DNA of 61,249 nt, from the NCBI GenBank assembly GCA_017475265.1, contig JAFVFY010000042.1, positions 1 to 61,249 of the forward strand, given 5' to 3'. Below, one piece after another: positions 17,301 through 25,382 of the stretch. The notes under the pieces were generated by a model. The model was not told where the DNA came from, did not search any database, and saw only the letters and a list, made by a program, of their open reading frames with translations. The position numbers were made by a program, and so were the translations under genes. The stretch is from Prevotella sp. GTDB lineage: Bacteria; Bacteroidota; Bacteroidia; Bacteroidales; Bacteroidaceae. How positions within the stretch are numbered: the stretch's first letter is position 1; each line of letters opens with the position of its first letter.

Positions 17301-20300
17301 ATGCTACGCCAGATGCTGATGCCGTGGTGTTCAAGGACAAACGCTATACTTATCAGGAGGTGGATGAGATCAGCGATCGTATCGCAGGTTACATCGCCTC
17401 AAAAGGATTAGGACTTGAGGATGTTGTAGCCGTTCTGATAGCCCGCTCGGAATGGATGGTTATCGCATCACTGGGTGTACTGAAAGCAGGCTGTGCTTAT
17501 CAACCGTTGGATCCCACCTATCCAAAGGAGCGTCTGAACTTCATGATGCAAGACACAGCTTCCAGACTGCTAATAGCCGACGAAGAACTCTGTTCCATCG
17601 TGGATGAATACAAGGGAGAAGTATTGCTCACTAAAGACATCCCGCAAATTGATGCCGCTGGTTCAGACCCCCAACCCCCTAACTTAGGGGGCTTAGGACC
17701 CAAGCCCGAGAGCCTATTTACGCTCATCTACACCAGTGGTTCTACTGGAGTACCCAAGGGATGTCAACTCGAGCATCGCAATATGGTAGCTTTCTGCAAC
17801 ATGCACAAACATGCAATGCATATCGAAGCTGACAGTAGGGTGGGAGCATACGCCAGTTTCGGTTTCGATGCTTGTTTGCAAGAATTATGGGTAACGCTCA
17901 TAGTGGGTGCTACTGTCTATATCATTCCTGAGGAGATCCGTCTTGATCTCCTTGCCCTGAACGACTATTTTGAACAGAACGGCATCACCCATACGTTTAT
18001 GACGACACAGGTGGCACGTTCTTTTGTCAACGATATCGCCAATCACTCCCTGAAGGCCTTTATCACAGGCGGTGAGAAACTGGCAGATGTCACTCCTCCT
18101 CCCTATTTGCTCCTGAACGGCTATGGTCCTTCAGAGAGTATCTGTTATGTAACGGCATTTGCTGTGAAAGAGAAGCTGCAGAACATCCCCATAGGAAAGG
18201 CTGTGGAGAATATGCATCTGTATATCATAGATGCATACGGACATAGATTGCCTGTAGGCGCTGCCGGTGAACTATGGGTCAATGGTCCTCAAGTGGGACG
18301 AGGGTATCTGAATCGTCCAGAGAAGACTGCCGAGGCGTTTATAGAGACACCTTGGGGCCGTTGCTACCGTACTGGCGACATCGTTCGCTATATGGCTGAT
18401 GGCAACATTGAGTTTGTGGGTCGTCGCGACGGACAGGTGAAGATCCGTGGTTTCCGCGTTGAGTTGAAAGAGGTGGAGGCTGTCATCCGTGAGTTCCCCG
18501 GCATCAAGGATGCCACCGTGCAGGCCTTCGACGCTGAAAGTGGCGGCAAGTTTATCGCAGCCTATATCGTCAGCGATGAGCAGATCAACATCGAAGCCCT
18601 GAACAACTTCATCCGGGAGCAGAAGCCTCCCTATATGGTGCCTGCTGTGACGATGCAGATAGATGTCATTCCCCTGAACCAGAATCAGAAGGTGGACAAG
18701 CGTGCCCTGCCGAAGCCGGAGTTCAAGAAGATGGAAGCGGAGGAGAGTGGTAACAGACCATTGAATGTGCTGGAGCAGGAACTGCTTGAAATAGCCGCCG
18801 GGGTGATAGGCAATAAAGAGTTCGGTGTCACCACACCTCTCCTCTATGCAGGTCTGACCTCTATTCTCAGTATCAAACTCTCCGTACAGCTATACAAGCG
18901 TTTTGGTATTGAAATCAAGTCAAACCAACTCACCGGTGGTGCATCCATCGAGACCATAGAGAATGTCATTCTCGAACGATGGATGAATCCGAGTGAGTCG
19001 GGGATTGCAAATCCCCTCCAACAAGAAACTCTCAACTCTCAACCCTCAACTCTCAACTCAACTCAGGCCTCACCTCTGACCTTCGCCCAGACCGGCGTCT
19101 ACTTCGAGTGCGTCAAGAATCCGTTGAACGTCACTTACAGCATGCCTTCTTTGTATCGGTTTGACAAGAATGTGGTCAGTGCTGAGTTCTTGGAAAAAGT
19201 CTTGTCGGAGTTTATCGGCATCCATCCAGCCCTGTCTACCCATTTCGAAATGACTGAAGAGGGCGTGATGCAGGTTCCTAACGAGAATCAGGCTCCTGTT
19301 ATCGAACAGTTGACCATGACACCTTCCGAATTCGAGGAGTATAAGCAGCAGTTCCTACAGCCCTTCCGTCTGTCGAGTGGTCCGCTCTATCGTCTGGTCA
19401 TCATCACAGTTGAGGATAACGCAATGGTCAATGGTCAATGGTCAATGTTCAATGATCTCTACCTCTTGGCCGACTTCCACCACCTCGTGATGGATGGTGA
19501 CTCGATGAACACCTTCACCATACAGCTGGGAGAAGCCCTGCGTGGTGAGAAGTTGGAGGCAGAGGCGCTCAGTTATGCCAAGTTCGCAGTAGATGAGAAA
19601 CGTTTCGAGGCTTCCGAGGGCTTCGAGGCTAACAAGACTTACTTTGCCCAGATGTTGGCAGACTATGAGAGTTCCAGTGAGATACCAGCGGATATCAGGG
19701 GACAGGAAGCCAACGGCTTGATGCAAACGGTGGCAAGCCCCTTCAATCTGGATGCCGTCGACGGTTTTGCCAAGCAACAGGGTGTGACCCCAGCCTCCGT
19801 GATGCTTGCTGCTACTTTCTACACCGTATCGCGCTATATCAACAGCCGTAACGTCTATCTCTCTACCATCAGCAGTGGGCGTAGTGATGTACGTACGGCA
19901 GGTACGGTGGGTATGTTCGTCAATACCCTTCCTTTGGGTATCACGGTGGCAGACACGACCGTTTCAGAGTTTGTCAAGGCCAGCGCCGATGTGTTCAAGG
20001 GTGTCATCGAACATGAGAAATATCCGTTTGCCCGTATCGCCGCTGACTATGGCTATCAGCCGCATATCGTCTTTGAGTATCAGATTGGTGTTGTTGGAAA
20101 AGCCGATATCCCTGGACTGAAGTCGAGAGAGGCGCTGAACAATGACAGTGCCAAGTTTAAGTTGGCTGTCCACATAGAGTACAGGGACGGTAAACCTGCC
20201 GTTGTGCTTTACTACAACGATGCCCTCTACAGTCGTCCGTTGATGGAAGGTTTGGCGGGTAGTATCGTGGCCGTTGTTGAAAGAATGATGGCTTCACAGA

Positions 20301-23300
20301 ATAACAAGGTGCGCCAGCTCTCTATCATCAGTGAAGCTCAAGAAGCAGAACTGGCAGGCTTGCGCCAAACTGCTACAGGCGAAGCACCATTTAAACTCTT
20401 CCATGAATGTATTGGCCATTTTGCCAAGACACAACCCGAACATGAGGCCTTGGTAGCTATTGATGGTACGTTCACCTATCAGCAGATGGACGAACTGACC
20501 AATCGTATTGCCAATGCTTTGCGCGAGCGTGGCGTTCAGGAGCGGGATCGTGTGGCGCTACTGCTGCCCCGCACAAGCCGTCTTATCCTCTCACTCTTCG
20601 GTGTGCTGAAGGCCGGAGCCGCCTATATCCCCTGTGATCCTGAGTATCCCGCCGACCGCATCAAACTCATCTTGGAGGACAGTGAAGCGAAATACATCAT
20701 CACTACCGCCGACCGCCTCGACACTGTGCCTGCCGACAAGGCCATTGATGTTGAAGAATTGCTTAATTGTCAATTCTCAATTCTCAATTCTCAATTCTCA
20801 ATTACCCCAGATGATCTCGCGTACCTTATATATACTAGTGGCTCTACAGGTCGTCCGAAGGGTGTGATGCTGCGCCATGAGGGTATTTGTAATTACCTCT
20901 ACGGTCATCCCGCCAATGTCTTTGCCAACGCTGTGCTGACAGATGCCAAGCGCATTCTCAGCGTCACAACCATCTCGTTCGATGCGGCGCTGCAGGATAT
21001 TGGCATGGCTTACTTCAACGGTAAGACGCTCATCCTTGCTACAGAGGAGCAGGCTAACAACCCGCTCGAATTAGCACAGATTATTGAAAGAGAGCATATC
21101 AATATGGTCAGCGGTACACCATCGCGCTGGGGAGCATGGCTCACCAGCCCCGACTTCTGCAAGGCCATTGCCAACCTCGCCATCTGCCGAGCCGGCGGTG
21201 AGAAGTTCAGCGATCAGTTGCTCTCCCAGATGCGTGAGACTACGAAGGCCCGTATCTTCAACTGCTACGGTCCGACGGAGATCACGGTGGCATCGAACAA
21301 TGCCGAATTGACCACTGCCAAGATGGTCACAGTGGGTAAGCCGCAGTTGAACGTCAAGGAGTTCATCGTTGACAGCGATGGCAACGAACTACCTGTAGGC
21401 GTTGTCGGCGAACTCTACATCGGCGGTCGCGGCGTGGCTCGTGGTTACAATAACCTCGACGAGATGACACGCGAGAGATTTGTGGACTACAAGGGTGAGC
21501 GCATTTATAAATCAGGCGACTACGCCAAGTGGCTGCCAGATGGCAATGTGGTTATCCTCGGACGTACTGACCACCAGATTAAACTGCGCGGCCTGCGTAT
21601 CGAACTGGGTGAGATAGAGAATGTGATGCTAAAGGTTGAGGGCATGAAGAAGGTGGTCATCCTGATCCGTAAGATCAACGACCGCGAACACCTCTGTGCC
21701 TACTATACCGCCGACCGTGAGATTGCTGCGGAGGACTTGAAGGCTGAGATCTCCAAGAGCCTGACGCAATATATGGTGCCCACGGCCTATCTCCAGTTGA
21801 AGGAGATGCCGATGACACCTAACGGCAAGACGGACGTGAAGGCATTGCCCAACCCGGAACTGGCCGGCGTAGGAGAATATGTTGCCCCGGCAAATGATAC
21901 TGAACAGATCATCTGTGACATCTTTGCAGGCATCCTGAAGATGGATAAGGTGGGAGCCACCGACAGCTTCTTCGAACTTGGCGGTACATCGTTGGCTGTG
22001 ATGCAGATTGTAGTACAGGCGGAGAAGGCCGGCCTGCATGTGGCTTATCGCGATGTATTCGACAATCCCTCGCCACGACAGTTGGCGCGCTTTGTCACAG
22101 GAGAGGTGGTTGAGGCCAGTCACGACGAGGTGAGCGACTTCGACTATACTGCCATCAACAACCTGCTGCAGCGCAACACCCTCAAGAATTTCCTCAAGGG
22201 AGAGCGTCGTCAACTTGGAAATGTCCTGTTGACGGGTGCCACAGGCTACTTAGGCATTCACATACTGCGCGAACTCATTGATTCTGATGCAGAAAAGATT
22301 TACTGTCTGGTACGTGGTAAGACCCAAGAGAAAGCAGAAAATCGTCTGCGCACGCTGCTCTATTACTACTTCGGCCAATCATTCAAGGAACTCTTTGGTA
22401 AGCGCCTCCATGTTATCCTCGGCGACGTCACAGAAGACCTGACGGAGAAATGTTCAATGGTCAATGTTCAATGGTCAATGGTATTCAACTGTGCTGCCAT
22501 TGTGAAGCACTTCTCAGAAGGTACAGAGATAGAGGATGTGAACATTGGCGGTGCCCAGCGATGCGTCGACTACTGCATCAAGACCGGAGCACGGCTCATC
22601 CATATCTCTACCGCCAGCACCCGTGGCATCTGGACTGGCGAACCGAAGGACGAGGTGTTCACGGAACAGAGACTCTATATCGGTCAGGACCTGAACAACA
22701 AGTATATCTACTCGAAGTTCATGGCCGAACGCCTCATCCTCGAGGCAGTCGCCCTACACGGACTCGATGCCAAGATCATGCGTGTGGGCAATCTGGCAGC
22801 ACGCTCTACCGATGGTGAGTTCCAGGCCAACTTCTCCACCAACTCCTTCATGGGTCGCATACGTGTCTTCAATATGCTTGGCTGTTGTTCTTACGCCATG
22901 GCTGCCAGCAAGGTCGAGTTCTCGCCCATCAACGAAGTGAGCCGCGCCATCGTCTCCCTCGCCACAGCCCCGAAGGAGTGTACCGTCTTCCATCCCTACA
23001 ACAACCACGTCCAGTTCCTCGGCGATGTGTTGAAAGGCCTGTCTTCAGTAGGTGAGGGCGTACGCTTCGTGGAACTCGAAGAGTTCAATGAAACGATGAA
23101 CCGTGCCAAGGACGATCCACAGAAGGCCAGTCAGTTGGCTTCGCTGTTGGCATACGCCGATGCTGCCCACGGACAGAGGGTGACCGATGTCACACGTAAC
23201 AACGACTACACCACCCAGGTGCTTCTCCGTCTTGGCTCTTCCTTCTCGCCCACCTCCTGGGACTACGTGGAGCGCATGCTCACCGCCATCGGAGGCTTCG

Positions 23301-23314
23301 GCTTCTTTGAATAA
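14303..23314 (+). CDS. Trimodular non-ribosomal peptide synthetase with terminal reductase
   Basis: A 3003-residue NRPS, order A-T-C-A-T-C-A-T-R. A1 about 1-470 (YTSGSTGEPKG near 136); T1 Ser507 in LGGDSI; C1 with HHIIYDG at 683-689; A2 P-loop from 1143; T2 atypical, Ser1520 in AGLTSI without the usual LGG; C2 HHLVMDG at 1726-1732; A3 P-loop from 2177; T3 Ser2563 in LGGTSL; R from about 2635 with LLTGATGYLG and catalytic YIYSK at 2801-2805. A2 and A3 have the substrate Asp (1189, 2227), but A1 has Phe-Tyr-Phe at 180-182, so a carboxylic acid starter lacking an alpha-amino group is plausible. The R domain predicts release as an aldehyde or alcohol, which may cyclise. No phosphopantetheinyl transferase is in the window. 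Five in-frame heptamer arrays and one GC palindrome lie in linkers and domain edges. Confidence 0.95.
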   Translation: MKTNEYLQPLWDAFERYADLPAVVDNGGRVTTYRQLGELTRRIAGGLASLDLPENSFIPILLPTSMEYIATEMGVWMAGHAVVPMGTTFPEGRIEYIKEHCEAPLVIDAERLKVLAEADELGDEVTRFELEQRALLIYTSGSTGEPKGILHCFDSLRAHVHTGSLGEEHTDMVWGTSSPFYFVASLSNFAVLKGGGELHFYTGDVRLDVRKLEEYIEAHGVTHTFISPAVLANFHNRSSSLKEVYTGSEKLVNECSRDGYVLYNNYGMSETAGTLLSFKVDKRYESTPVGVPNNESGTELMLVDEEGKPVAEGEEGELVVKGCFCKGYYKDAERTAQLYREGWLHTNDIMRRLPDGNLVYVNRKDWMVKINGQRVEPGEVEGTMERIEGVKKAIVKGFDGKTGSQYLCGYYTSDGDITPEEMRNRLEERLPPYMVPLHIVKVDRFSFLPNGKINRRALLPPDSSELLSNYVAPGNEVERRLCEAFAQALGMEQVGIDDDFFMLGGDSIKVMRLQQACENLSLTSKMIYKGKTARRIAELCDVAGGETGWPEFPVALSQTQLGIYAESMARRGEAAYNNPILLKIGAEIDEQRLARAIEQVVSAHAFIKTRIEEDAEGNPVMMPSDASQLKIDNLQLTIEQMSEAELEALKPQLIQPFDLLKDQLFRIRIIRTEGGLYLFTDFHHIIYDGTSMRIFMADVDRAYAGEAVAPEQWTGWHVAEEEAALRQTEAYTEAKAWYEETFSGLDIENKPIPDVIGEKTVTFGSQDLLLGVSNEAINVFCRRQGVTPNILAIATFAKLMGAYTNQEAALFSTIYNGRNSLRTARTIGMMVKTLPVYSHWTADTRIKDFLGDVKEQLLGAMNNDIYSFAEVAANLGMSSDVLFAYQGDYLTLGTVCGQPYQVIPLEKNATGSPLSVEVFNTADGPSLHVEYQKNMYSDAFISELMQCYANVLRSMLTVERLSDIEFLNADQLQELDSFNDTDVEYDDTQTIVSLFRRQANATPDADAVVFKDKRYTYQEVDEISDRIAGYIASKGLGLEDVVAVLIARSEWMVIASLGVLKAGCAYQPLDPTYPKERLNFMMQDTASRLLIADEELCSIVDEYKGEVLLTKDIPQIDAAGSDPQPPNLGGLGPKPESLFTLIYTSGSTGVPKGCQLEHRNMVAFCNMHKHAMHIEADSRVGAYASFGFDACLQELWVTLIVGATVYIIPEEIRLDLLALNDYFEQNGITHTFMTTQVARSFVNDIANHSLKAFITGGEKLADVTPPPYLLLNGYGPSESICYVTAFAVKEKLQNIPIGKAVENMHLYIIDAYGHRLPVGAAGELWVNGPQVGRGYLNRPEKTAEAFIETPWGRCYRTGDIVRYMADGNIEFVGRRDGQVKIRGFRVELKEVEAVIREFPGIKDATVQAFDAESGGKFIAAYIVSDEQINIEALNNFIREQKPPYMVPAVTMQIDVIPLNQNQKVDKRALPKPEFKKMEAEESGNRPLNVLEQELLEIAAGVIGNKEFGVTTPLLYAGLTSILSIKLSVQLYKRFGIEIKSNQLTGGASIETIENVILERWMNPSESGIANPLQQETLNSQPSTLNSTQASPLTFAQTGVYFECVKNPLNVTYSMPSLYRFDKNVVSAEFLEKVLSEFIGIHPALSTHFEMTEEGVMQVPNENQAPVIEQLTMTPSEFEEYKQQFLQPFRLSSGPLYRLVIITVEDNAMVNGQWSMFNDLYLLADFHHLVMDGDSMNTFTIQLGEALRGEKLEAEALSYAKFAVDEKRFEASEGFEANKTYFAQMLADYESSSEIPADIRGQEANGLMQTVASPFNLDAVDGFAKQQGVTPASVMLAATFYTVSRYINSRNVYLSTISSGRSDVRTAGTVGMFVNTLPLGITVADTTVSEFVKASADVFKGVIEHEKYPFARIAADYGYQPHIVFEYQIGVVGKADIPGLKSREALNNDSAKFKLAVHIEYRDGKPAVVLYYNDALYSRPLMEGLAGSIVAVVERMMASQNNKVRQLSIISEAQEAELAGLRQTATGEAPFKLFHECIGHFAKTQPEHEALVAIDGTFTYQQMDELTNRIANALRERGVQERDRVALLLPRTSRLILSLFGVLKAGAAYIPCDPEYPADRIKLILEDSEAKYIITTADRLDTVPADKAIDVEELLNCQFSILNSQFSITPDDLAYLIYTSGSTGRPKGVMLRHEGICNYLYGHPANVFANAVLTDAKRILSVTTISFDAALQDIGMAYFNGKTLILATEEQANNPLELAQIIEREHINMVSGTPSRWGAWLTSPDFCKAIANLAICRAGGEKFSDQLLSQMRETTKARIFNCYGPTEITVASNNAELTTAKMVTVGKPQLNVKEFIVDSDGNELPVGVVGELYIGGRGVARGYNNLDEMTRERFVDYKGERIYKSGDYAKWLPDGNVVILGRTDHQIKLRGLRIELGEIENVMLKVEGMKKVVILIRKINDREHLCAYYTADREIAAEDLKAEISKSLTQYMVPTAYLQLKEMPMTPNGKTDVKALPNPELAGVGEYVAPANDTEQIICDIFAGILKMDKVGATDSFFELGGTSLAVMQIVVQAEKAGLHVAYRDVFDNPSPRQLARFVTGEVVEASHDEVSDFDYTAINNLLQRNTLKNFLKGERRQLGNVLLTGATGYLGIHILRELIDSDAEKIYCLVRGKTQEKAENRLRTLLYYYFGQSFKELFGKRLHVILGDVTEDLTEKCSMVNVQWSMVFNCAAIVKHFSEGTEIEDVNIGGAQRCVDYCIKTGARLIHISTASTRGIWTGEPKDEVFTEQRLYIGQDLNNKYIYSKFMAERLILEAVALHGLDAKIMRVGNLAARSTDGEFQANFSTNSFMGRIRVFNMLGCCSYAMAASKVEFSPINEVSRAIVSLATAPKECTVFHPYNNHVQFLGDVLKGLSSVGEGVRFVELEEFNETMNRAKDDPQKASQLASLLAYADAAHGQRVTDVTRNNDYTTQVLLRLGSSFSPTSWDYVERMLTAIGGFGFFE
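16183..16217. repeat. Heptamer array in the NRPS (C1 N-terminal part)
   Basis: Five 7-bp units of the AATTG type (TCAATTG, AAAATTG, ACAATTT, ACAATTG, ACAATTG). It encodes QLKIDNLQLTIEQ around residues 627-639 and keeps the frame. Confidence 0.75.
17665..17700. repeat. GC-rich palindrome in the NRPS A2 domain
   Basis: Arms CCCCCTAA and TTAGGGGG with a short loop, flanked by CCCAA and GCTTAGG. It encodes DPQPPNLGGLGPKP just before the A2 P-loop, a loop region that tolerates insertion. Same idea as the MATE inserts but a different sequence. Confidence 0.6.
19028..19065. repeat. Heptamer array in the NRPS T2-C2 linker
   Basis: Four 7-bp units of ACTCTCA (one ACCCTCA variant) followed by two 5-bp ACTCA units. 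It encodes ETLNSQPSTLNSTQA near residue 1576, between T2 and C2. Confidence 0.75.
19423..19454. repeat. Heptamer array in the NRPS C2 domain
   Basis: Four 7-bp units of AATGGTC (last one AATGTTC) plus AATG. It encodes MVNGQWSMFND shortly before the HHLVMDG motif. Confidence 0.75.
20771..20803. repeat. Heptamer array in the NRPS A3 domain
   Basis: Four full CAATTCT units plus CAATT, preceded by a degenerate unit. It encodes CQFSILNSQFSI about 15 residues before the A3 P-loop. The unit is the same as in the frameshifted ligase gene at 24386 (TCTCAAT in another phase). Confidence 0.8.
22451..22481. repeat. Heptamer array in the NRPS R domain
   Basis: Alternating TGTTCAA and TGGTCAA units, 31 bases, encoding CSMVNVQWSMV near residue 2717. 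The same 31 bases recur exactly at 23316-23346 between genes. Confidence 0.85.
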
Positions 23315-23315
23315 A

Positions 23316-23346
23316 TGTTCAATGGTCAATGTTCAATGGTCAATGG
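23316..23346. repeat. Intergenic heptamer array after the NRPS
   Basis: Identical over 31 bases to 22451-22481 inside the NRPS R domain. It starts 2 bases after the NRPS stop codon and ends 30 bases before the next ATG. Confidence 0.85.
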
Positions 23347-23375
23347 TATAAATCCGTTATTCCGCAAATTATATT

Positions 23376-24446
23376 ATGAAAACAATAGAAATCAAAGAGG
23401 CCGCGCGCCTCGTAGCAGAAGGCGACAAGCTGTCGTCTGCAGAAAGGTTGAAACTACAGCAGCAGCGTCTGCATGAGTTGGTCACATACGCCCGTGAGCA
23501 TTCCCCCTGGCTGGCTAAACACTATGCCAACCTGCCCGAGAACTTCACACTTACAGACCTGCCCATCGTCTATAAGAAGGACATGCTCGAGAACTACGAC
23601 GACTATGTGACCGATCGCAACATTCATATACAGGATGTGCTCAAATATGTCGATCGCCCCACCGATGACACCAGCCTCTTCTTAGGCCAGTACACCGCCT
23701 TGAAGACCTCGGGCTCAACGGGCAATCCATTGCCGATGGTACGCGACGACTATCACAACAAGATTCATGGCCAGATGATGGCCCAGCGCCTCATGGGCGG
23801 CATCCCTCCCGAGGTACTCTCGCTGAAGCATAATCACATTGCCACGGTCATCCATCTCGCCAATGGCGCTTCCAGTTACTCTGCCTTCCTCAGGACAAAG
23901 AATGCCGTGCCAGAGGCGGCACACAACCTGATGGGCCTGTCGTGCCTGGACAGCGTCAATCATTTGGTCCAGCAGTTGAATCAGTTCCAACCCACCACAA
24001 TTACCGGTTATCCCTCCATGCTCGTTCCCCTCGCTGTAGAGCAGATGAAGGGCAACCTTCGTCTTCATGTCAAGCTCATTGTTACCTCTGCTGAGATGCT
24101 CACCGAAAAAGACTATAATGTGCTCCGCCAGGCCTTCCATTGTCCAGTGCTCAACAACTACTGCATGACAGAGGGAGGCGAAATCGCTATGACGCGCGGC
24201 AGCTCCCGCCTCCACATCAATGAGGACTGGGTCATCGTCGAGCCCGTAGACAAGGATATGAATCCGTTGGGCCAGAGTGACCAATGGTCTGCAGGACTGC
24301 TCATCACCGACCTCACAAACTTTGTGCAGCCCATCATCCGCTATTATGTCTCCGATGTCGTCCGCATCACCCGCAAGCCTGAAACTCTCAATTCTCAATT
24401 CTCAATTCTCAAATGCCATGCCTCGAAATCAATGGGCGCATGTTAG
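23376..24446 (+). CDS. PaaK-like AMP-forming ligase, N-terminal part, out of frame with its C terminus
   Basis: The first 340 residues are a phenylacetate-CoA ligase-like adenylate-forming enzyme: LHELVTYAREHSPWLAKHYA, KTSGSTGNPLPMVRDDYHNK (ATP loop), FQPTTITGYPSMLVPLA, LIVTSAEMLTEKDYNVLRQA, NNYCMTEGGEI and PIIRYYVSDVVRI. After that the frame enters a TCTCAAT tract and ends in an unrelated tail (HASKSMGAC). The true C-terminal subdomain continues at 24413 in another frame. It is 61 bases downstream of the NRPS and may supply or activate a starter acid, perhaps for the Asp-less A1; this is inference. Confidence 0.8.
   Translation: MKTIEIKEAARLVAEGDKLSSAERLKLQQQRLHELVTYAREHSPWLAKHYANLPENFTLTDLPIVYKKDMLENYDDYVTDRNIHIQDVLKYVDRPTDDTSLFLGQYTALKTSGSTGNPLPMVRDDYHNKIHGQMMAQRLMGGIPPEVLSLKHNHIATVIHLANGASSYSAFLRTKNAVPEAAHNLMGLSCLDSVNHLVQQLNQFQPTTITGYPSMLVPLAVEQMKGNLRLHVKLIVTSAEMLTEKDYNVLRQAFHCPVLNNYCMTEGGEIAMTRGSSRLHINEDWVIVEPVDKDMNPLGQSDQWSAGLLITDLTNFVQPIIRYYVSDVVRITRKPETLNSQFSILKCHASKSMGAC
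24386..24412. repeat. TCTCAAT tract at the ligase frameshift
   Basis: Three full TCTCAAT units and six bases of a fourth (27 bases). The upstream frame and the downstream frame differ by 2 modulo 3 (start codons 1037 bases apart). Adding one 7-bp unit (1044) or removing two (1023) makes them continuous. Confidence 0.9.
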
Positions 24447-24748
24447 ATAACTACACCATTTGTGGCAAGACCTTCGGAGTTGTCGGCCTCGTCACCGAGT
24501 CAGAAGTCTGGCCTCATCTCGTAAAATACCAGTTTGTGCAGACTGCCCACGATACCATTCAACTTCGAGGCCTGTGCAGTGCCGATTCTGATCCCGCCGA
24601 GGTGTTAGACGGTCTTAGCAAGCACTTGAAACAATTCCTCGACCAGCATGGCTGTCCCCAAGCCAAGGTCGAATGGTCTCTGGAACCCTTCATACCCAAT
24701 AAGCGCGGAGGTAAGATACCTGTTTATGTAAATCGCCAGAGGCAATGA
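24413..24748 (+). CDS. PaaK-like ligase, C-terminal subdomain
   Basis: A 111-residue frame beginning MPCLEINGRMLDNYTI, the start of the C-terminal subdomain of PaaK-type ligases (normally preceded by a CPCG-like hinge). It continues with VEWSLEPFIPNKRGGKIPVY to a normal family end. It does not have its own ribosome-binding site and is best read as the detached 3' part of the gene starting at 23376. The ATG may allow weak separate translation. Confidence 0.75.
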   Translation: MPCLEINGRMLDNYTICGKTFGVVGLVTESEVWPHLVKYQFVQTAHDTIQLRGLCSADSDPAEVLDGLSKHLKQFLDQHGCPQAKVEWSLEPFIPNKRGGKIPVYVNRQRQ

Positions 24749-24768
24749 CGAAACTGGGGGCTATGACA

Positions 24769-25077
24769 TTATTCCTCATCTATCACTTCTATATAAAAAC
24801 TGAATGGACGAAAGCCGTCATTACAGCTAATCATGGCACTCATAGGGTTCTTCATCCACCCATCATAAAAGTTCCCCACACCTCTGGCTAAAGACTCTAC
24901 GAACTCACACATGGATGACCAAGCAGAAGTACAGAATCCTTCAGGACACTGCCCATCCACTGAAATCCATTGCTGCCCTTCGATTACGTCACAGGTATGT
25001 TCAATCGGGTTCTCATATTTCACCATCAAGTCGTGGTAGATGCTTTGGCGTATAGCTTTAATCCTCACTTTTCTCAT
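24769..25077 (-). CDS. TIGR04076 family protein
   Basis: A 102-residue protein of the TIGR04076 family, function unknown. I place the start at 25077 (MRKVRIKAIRQSIYHDLMV) because homologues begin there; an earlier in-frame ATG at 25167 would add 30 unusual residues. The conserved ENPIEHTCDV, CPEGFCTSAW, and GWMKNPMSAMISCNDGFRPF segments with several Cys residues are present. It is convergent with the ligase gene. Confidence 0.85.
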   Translation of the reverse strand: MRKVRIKAIRQSIYHDLMVKYENPIEHTCDVIEGQQWISVDGQCPEGFCTSAWSSMCEFVESLARGVGNFYDGWMKNPMSAMISCNDGFRPFSFYIEVIDEE

Positions 25078-25170
25078 AAATACTCTAAAATCTGCAACAA
25101 AATTACTCATATTTCCGATATTATCACTATTATTGTCGAAACATTTATAGAACTTTATGAAGGACAACTC

Positions 25171-25271
25171 ATTTCAACCCCATCAAGCAGATGGACCTGG
25201 CATTAATGAAGAATGCTGTTCTGGGAGAATGCATCTTGAATCTTAGCTACGACGAGAGACGTATGGCTGGA
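25171..25271 (+). pseudogene. Scar of the thioredoxin-hypothetical cassette
   Basis: Two joined fragments. 25171-25209 aligns with the [14 protein letters not shown] region of the thioredoxin-like gene (9228-9266), and 25210-25270 aligns with the AVLGECIWNLSYSERRMA region of the hypothetical gene at 10807. The genes that lie between them in the intact cassette are absent. This is a third, decayed copy of the 8.7-11.0 kb cassette. Confidence 0.7.
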
Positions 25272-25280
25272 TTTCTTTCT

Positions 25281-25368
25281 TAAGTATCATACTTACGTAT
25301 GCTAAGTATCATGTTTTCAGGCGATAAGTGCCATACTTACGAGGTCTAAACACCATACTTCCGGGGGT
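25281..25368. repeat. Four degenerate 22-bp tandem repeats
   Basis: Units begin at 25281, 25303, 25325 and 25347. The consensus is TAAGTATCATACTTACG plus five variable bases; each unit starts TAA and has an internal near-palindrome (AAGTAT.ATACTT). Spaced direct repeats of this type often bind a replication or regulatory protein, but no such gene is adjacent. Confidence 0.75.
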
Positions 25369-25382
25369 CGTTGCTGATCGTT

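Noticed and set aside
24413-24748. Separate small gene
   Set aside because: Its sequence continues the ligase C-terminal subdomain and it has no ribosome-binding signal, so I read it as the second half of a frameshifted gene.
25281-25368. CRISPR array
   Set aside because: The repeats are directly adjacent with no spacers and are degenerate, and no cas gene is near.
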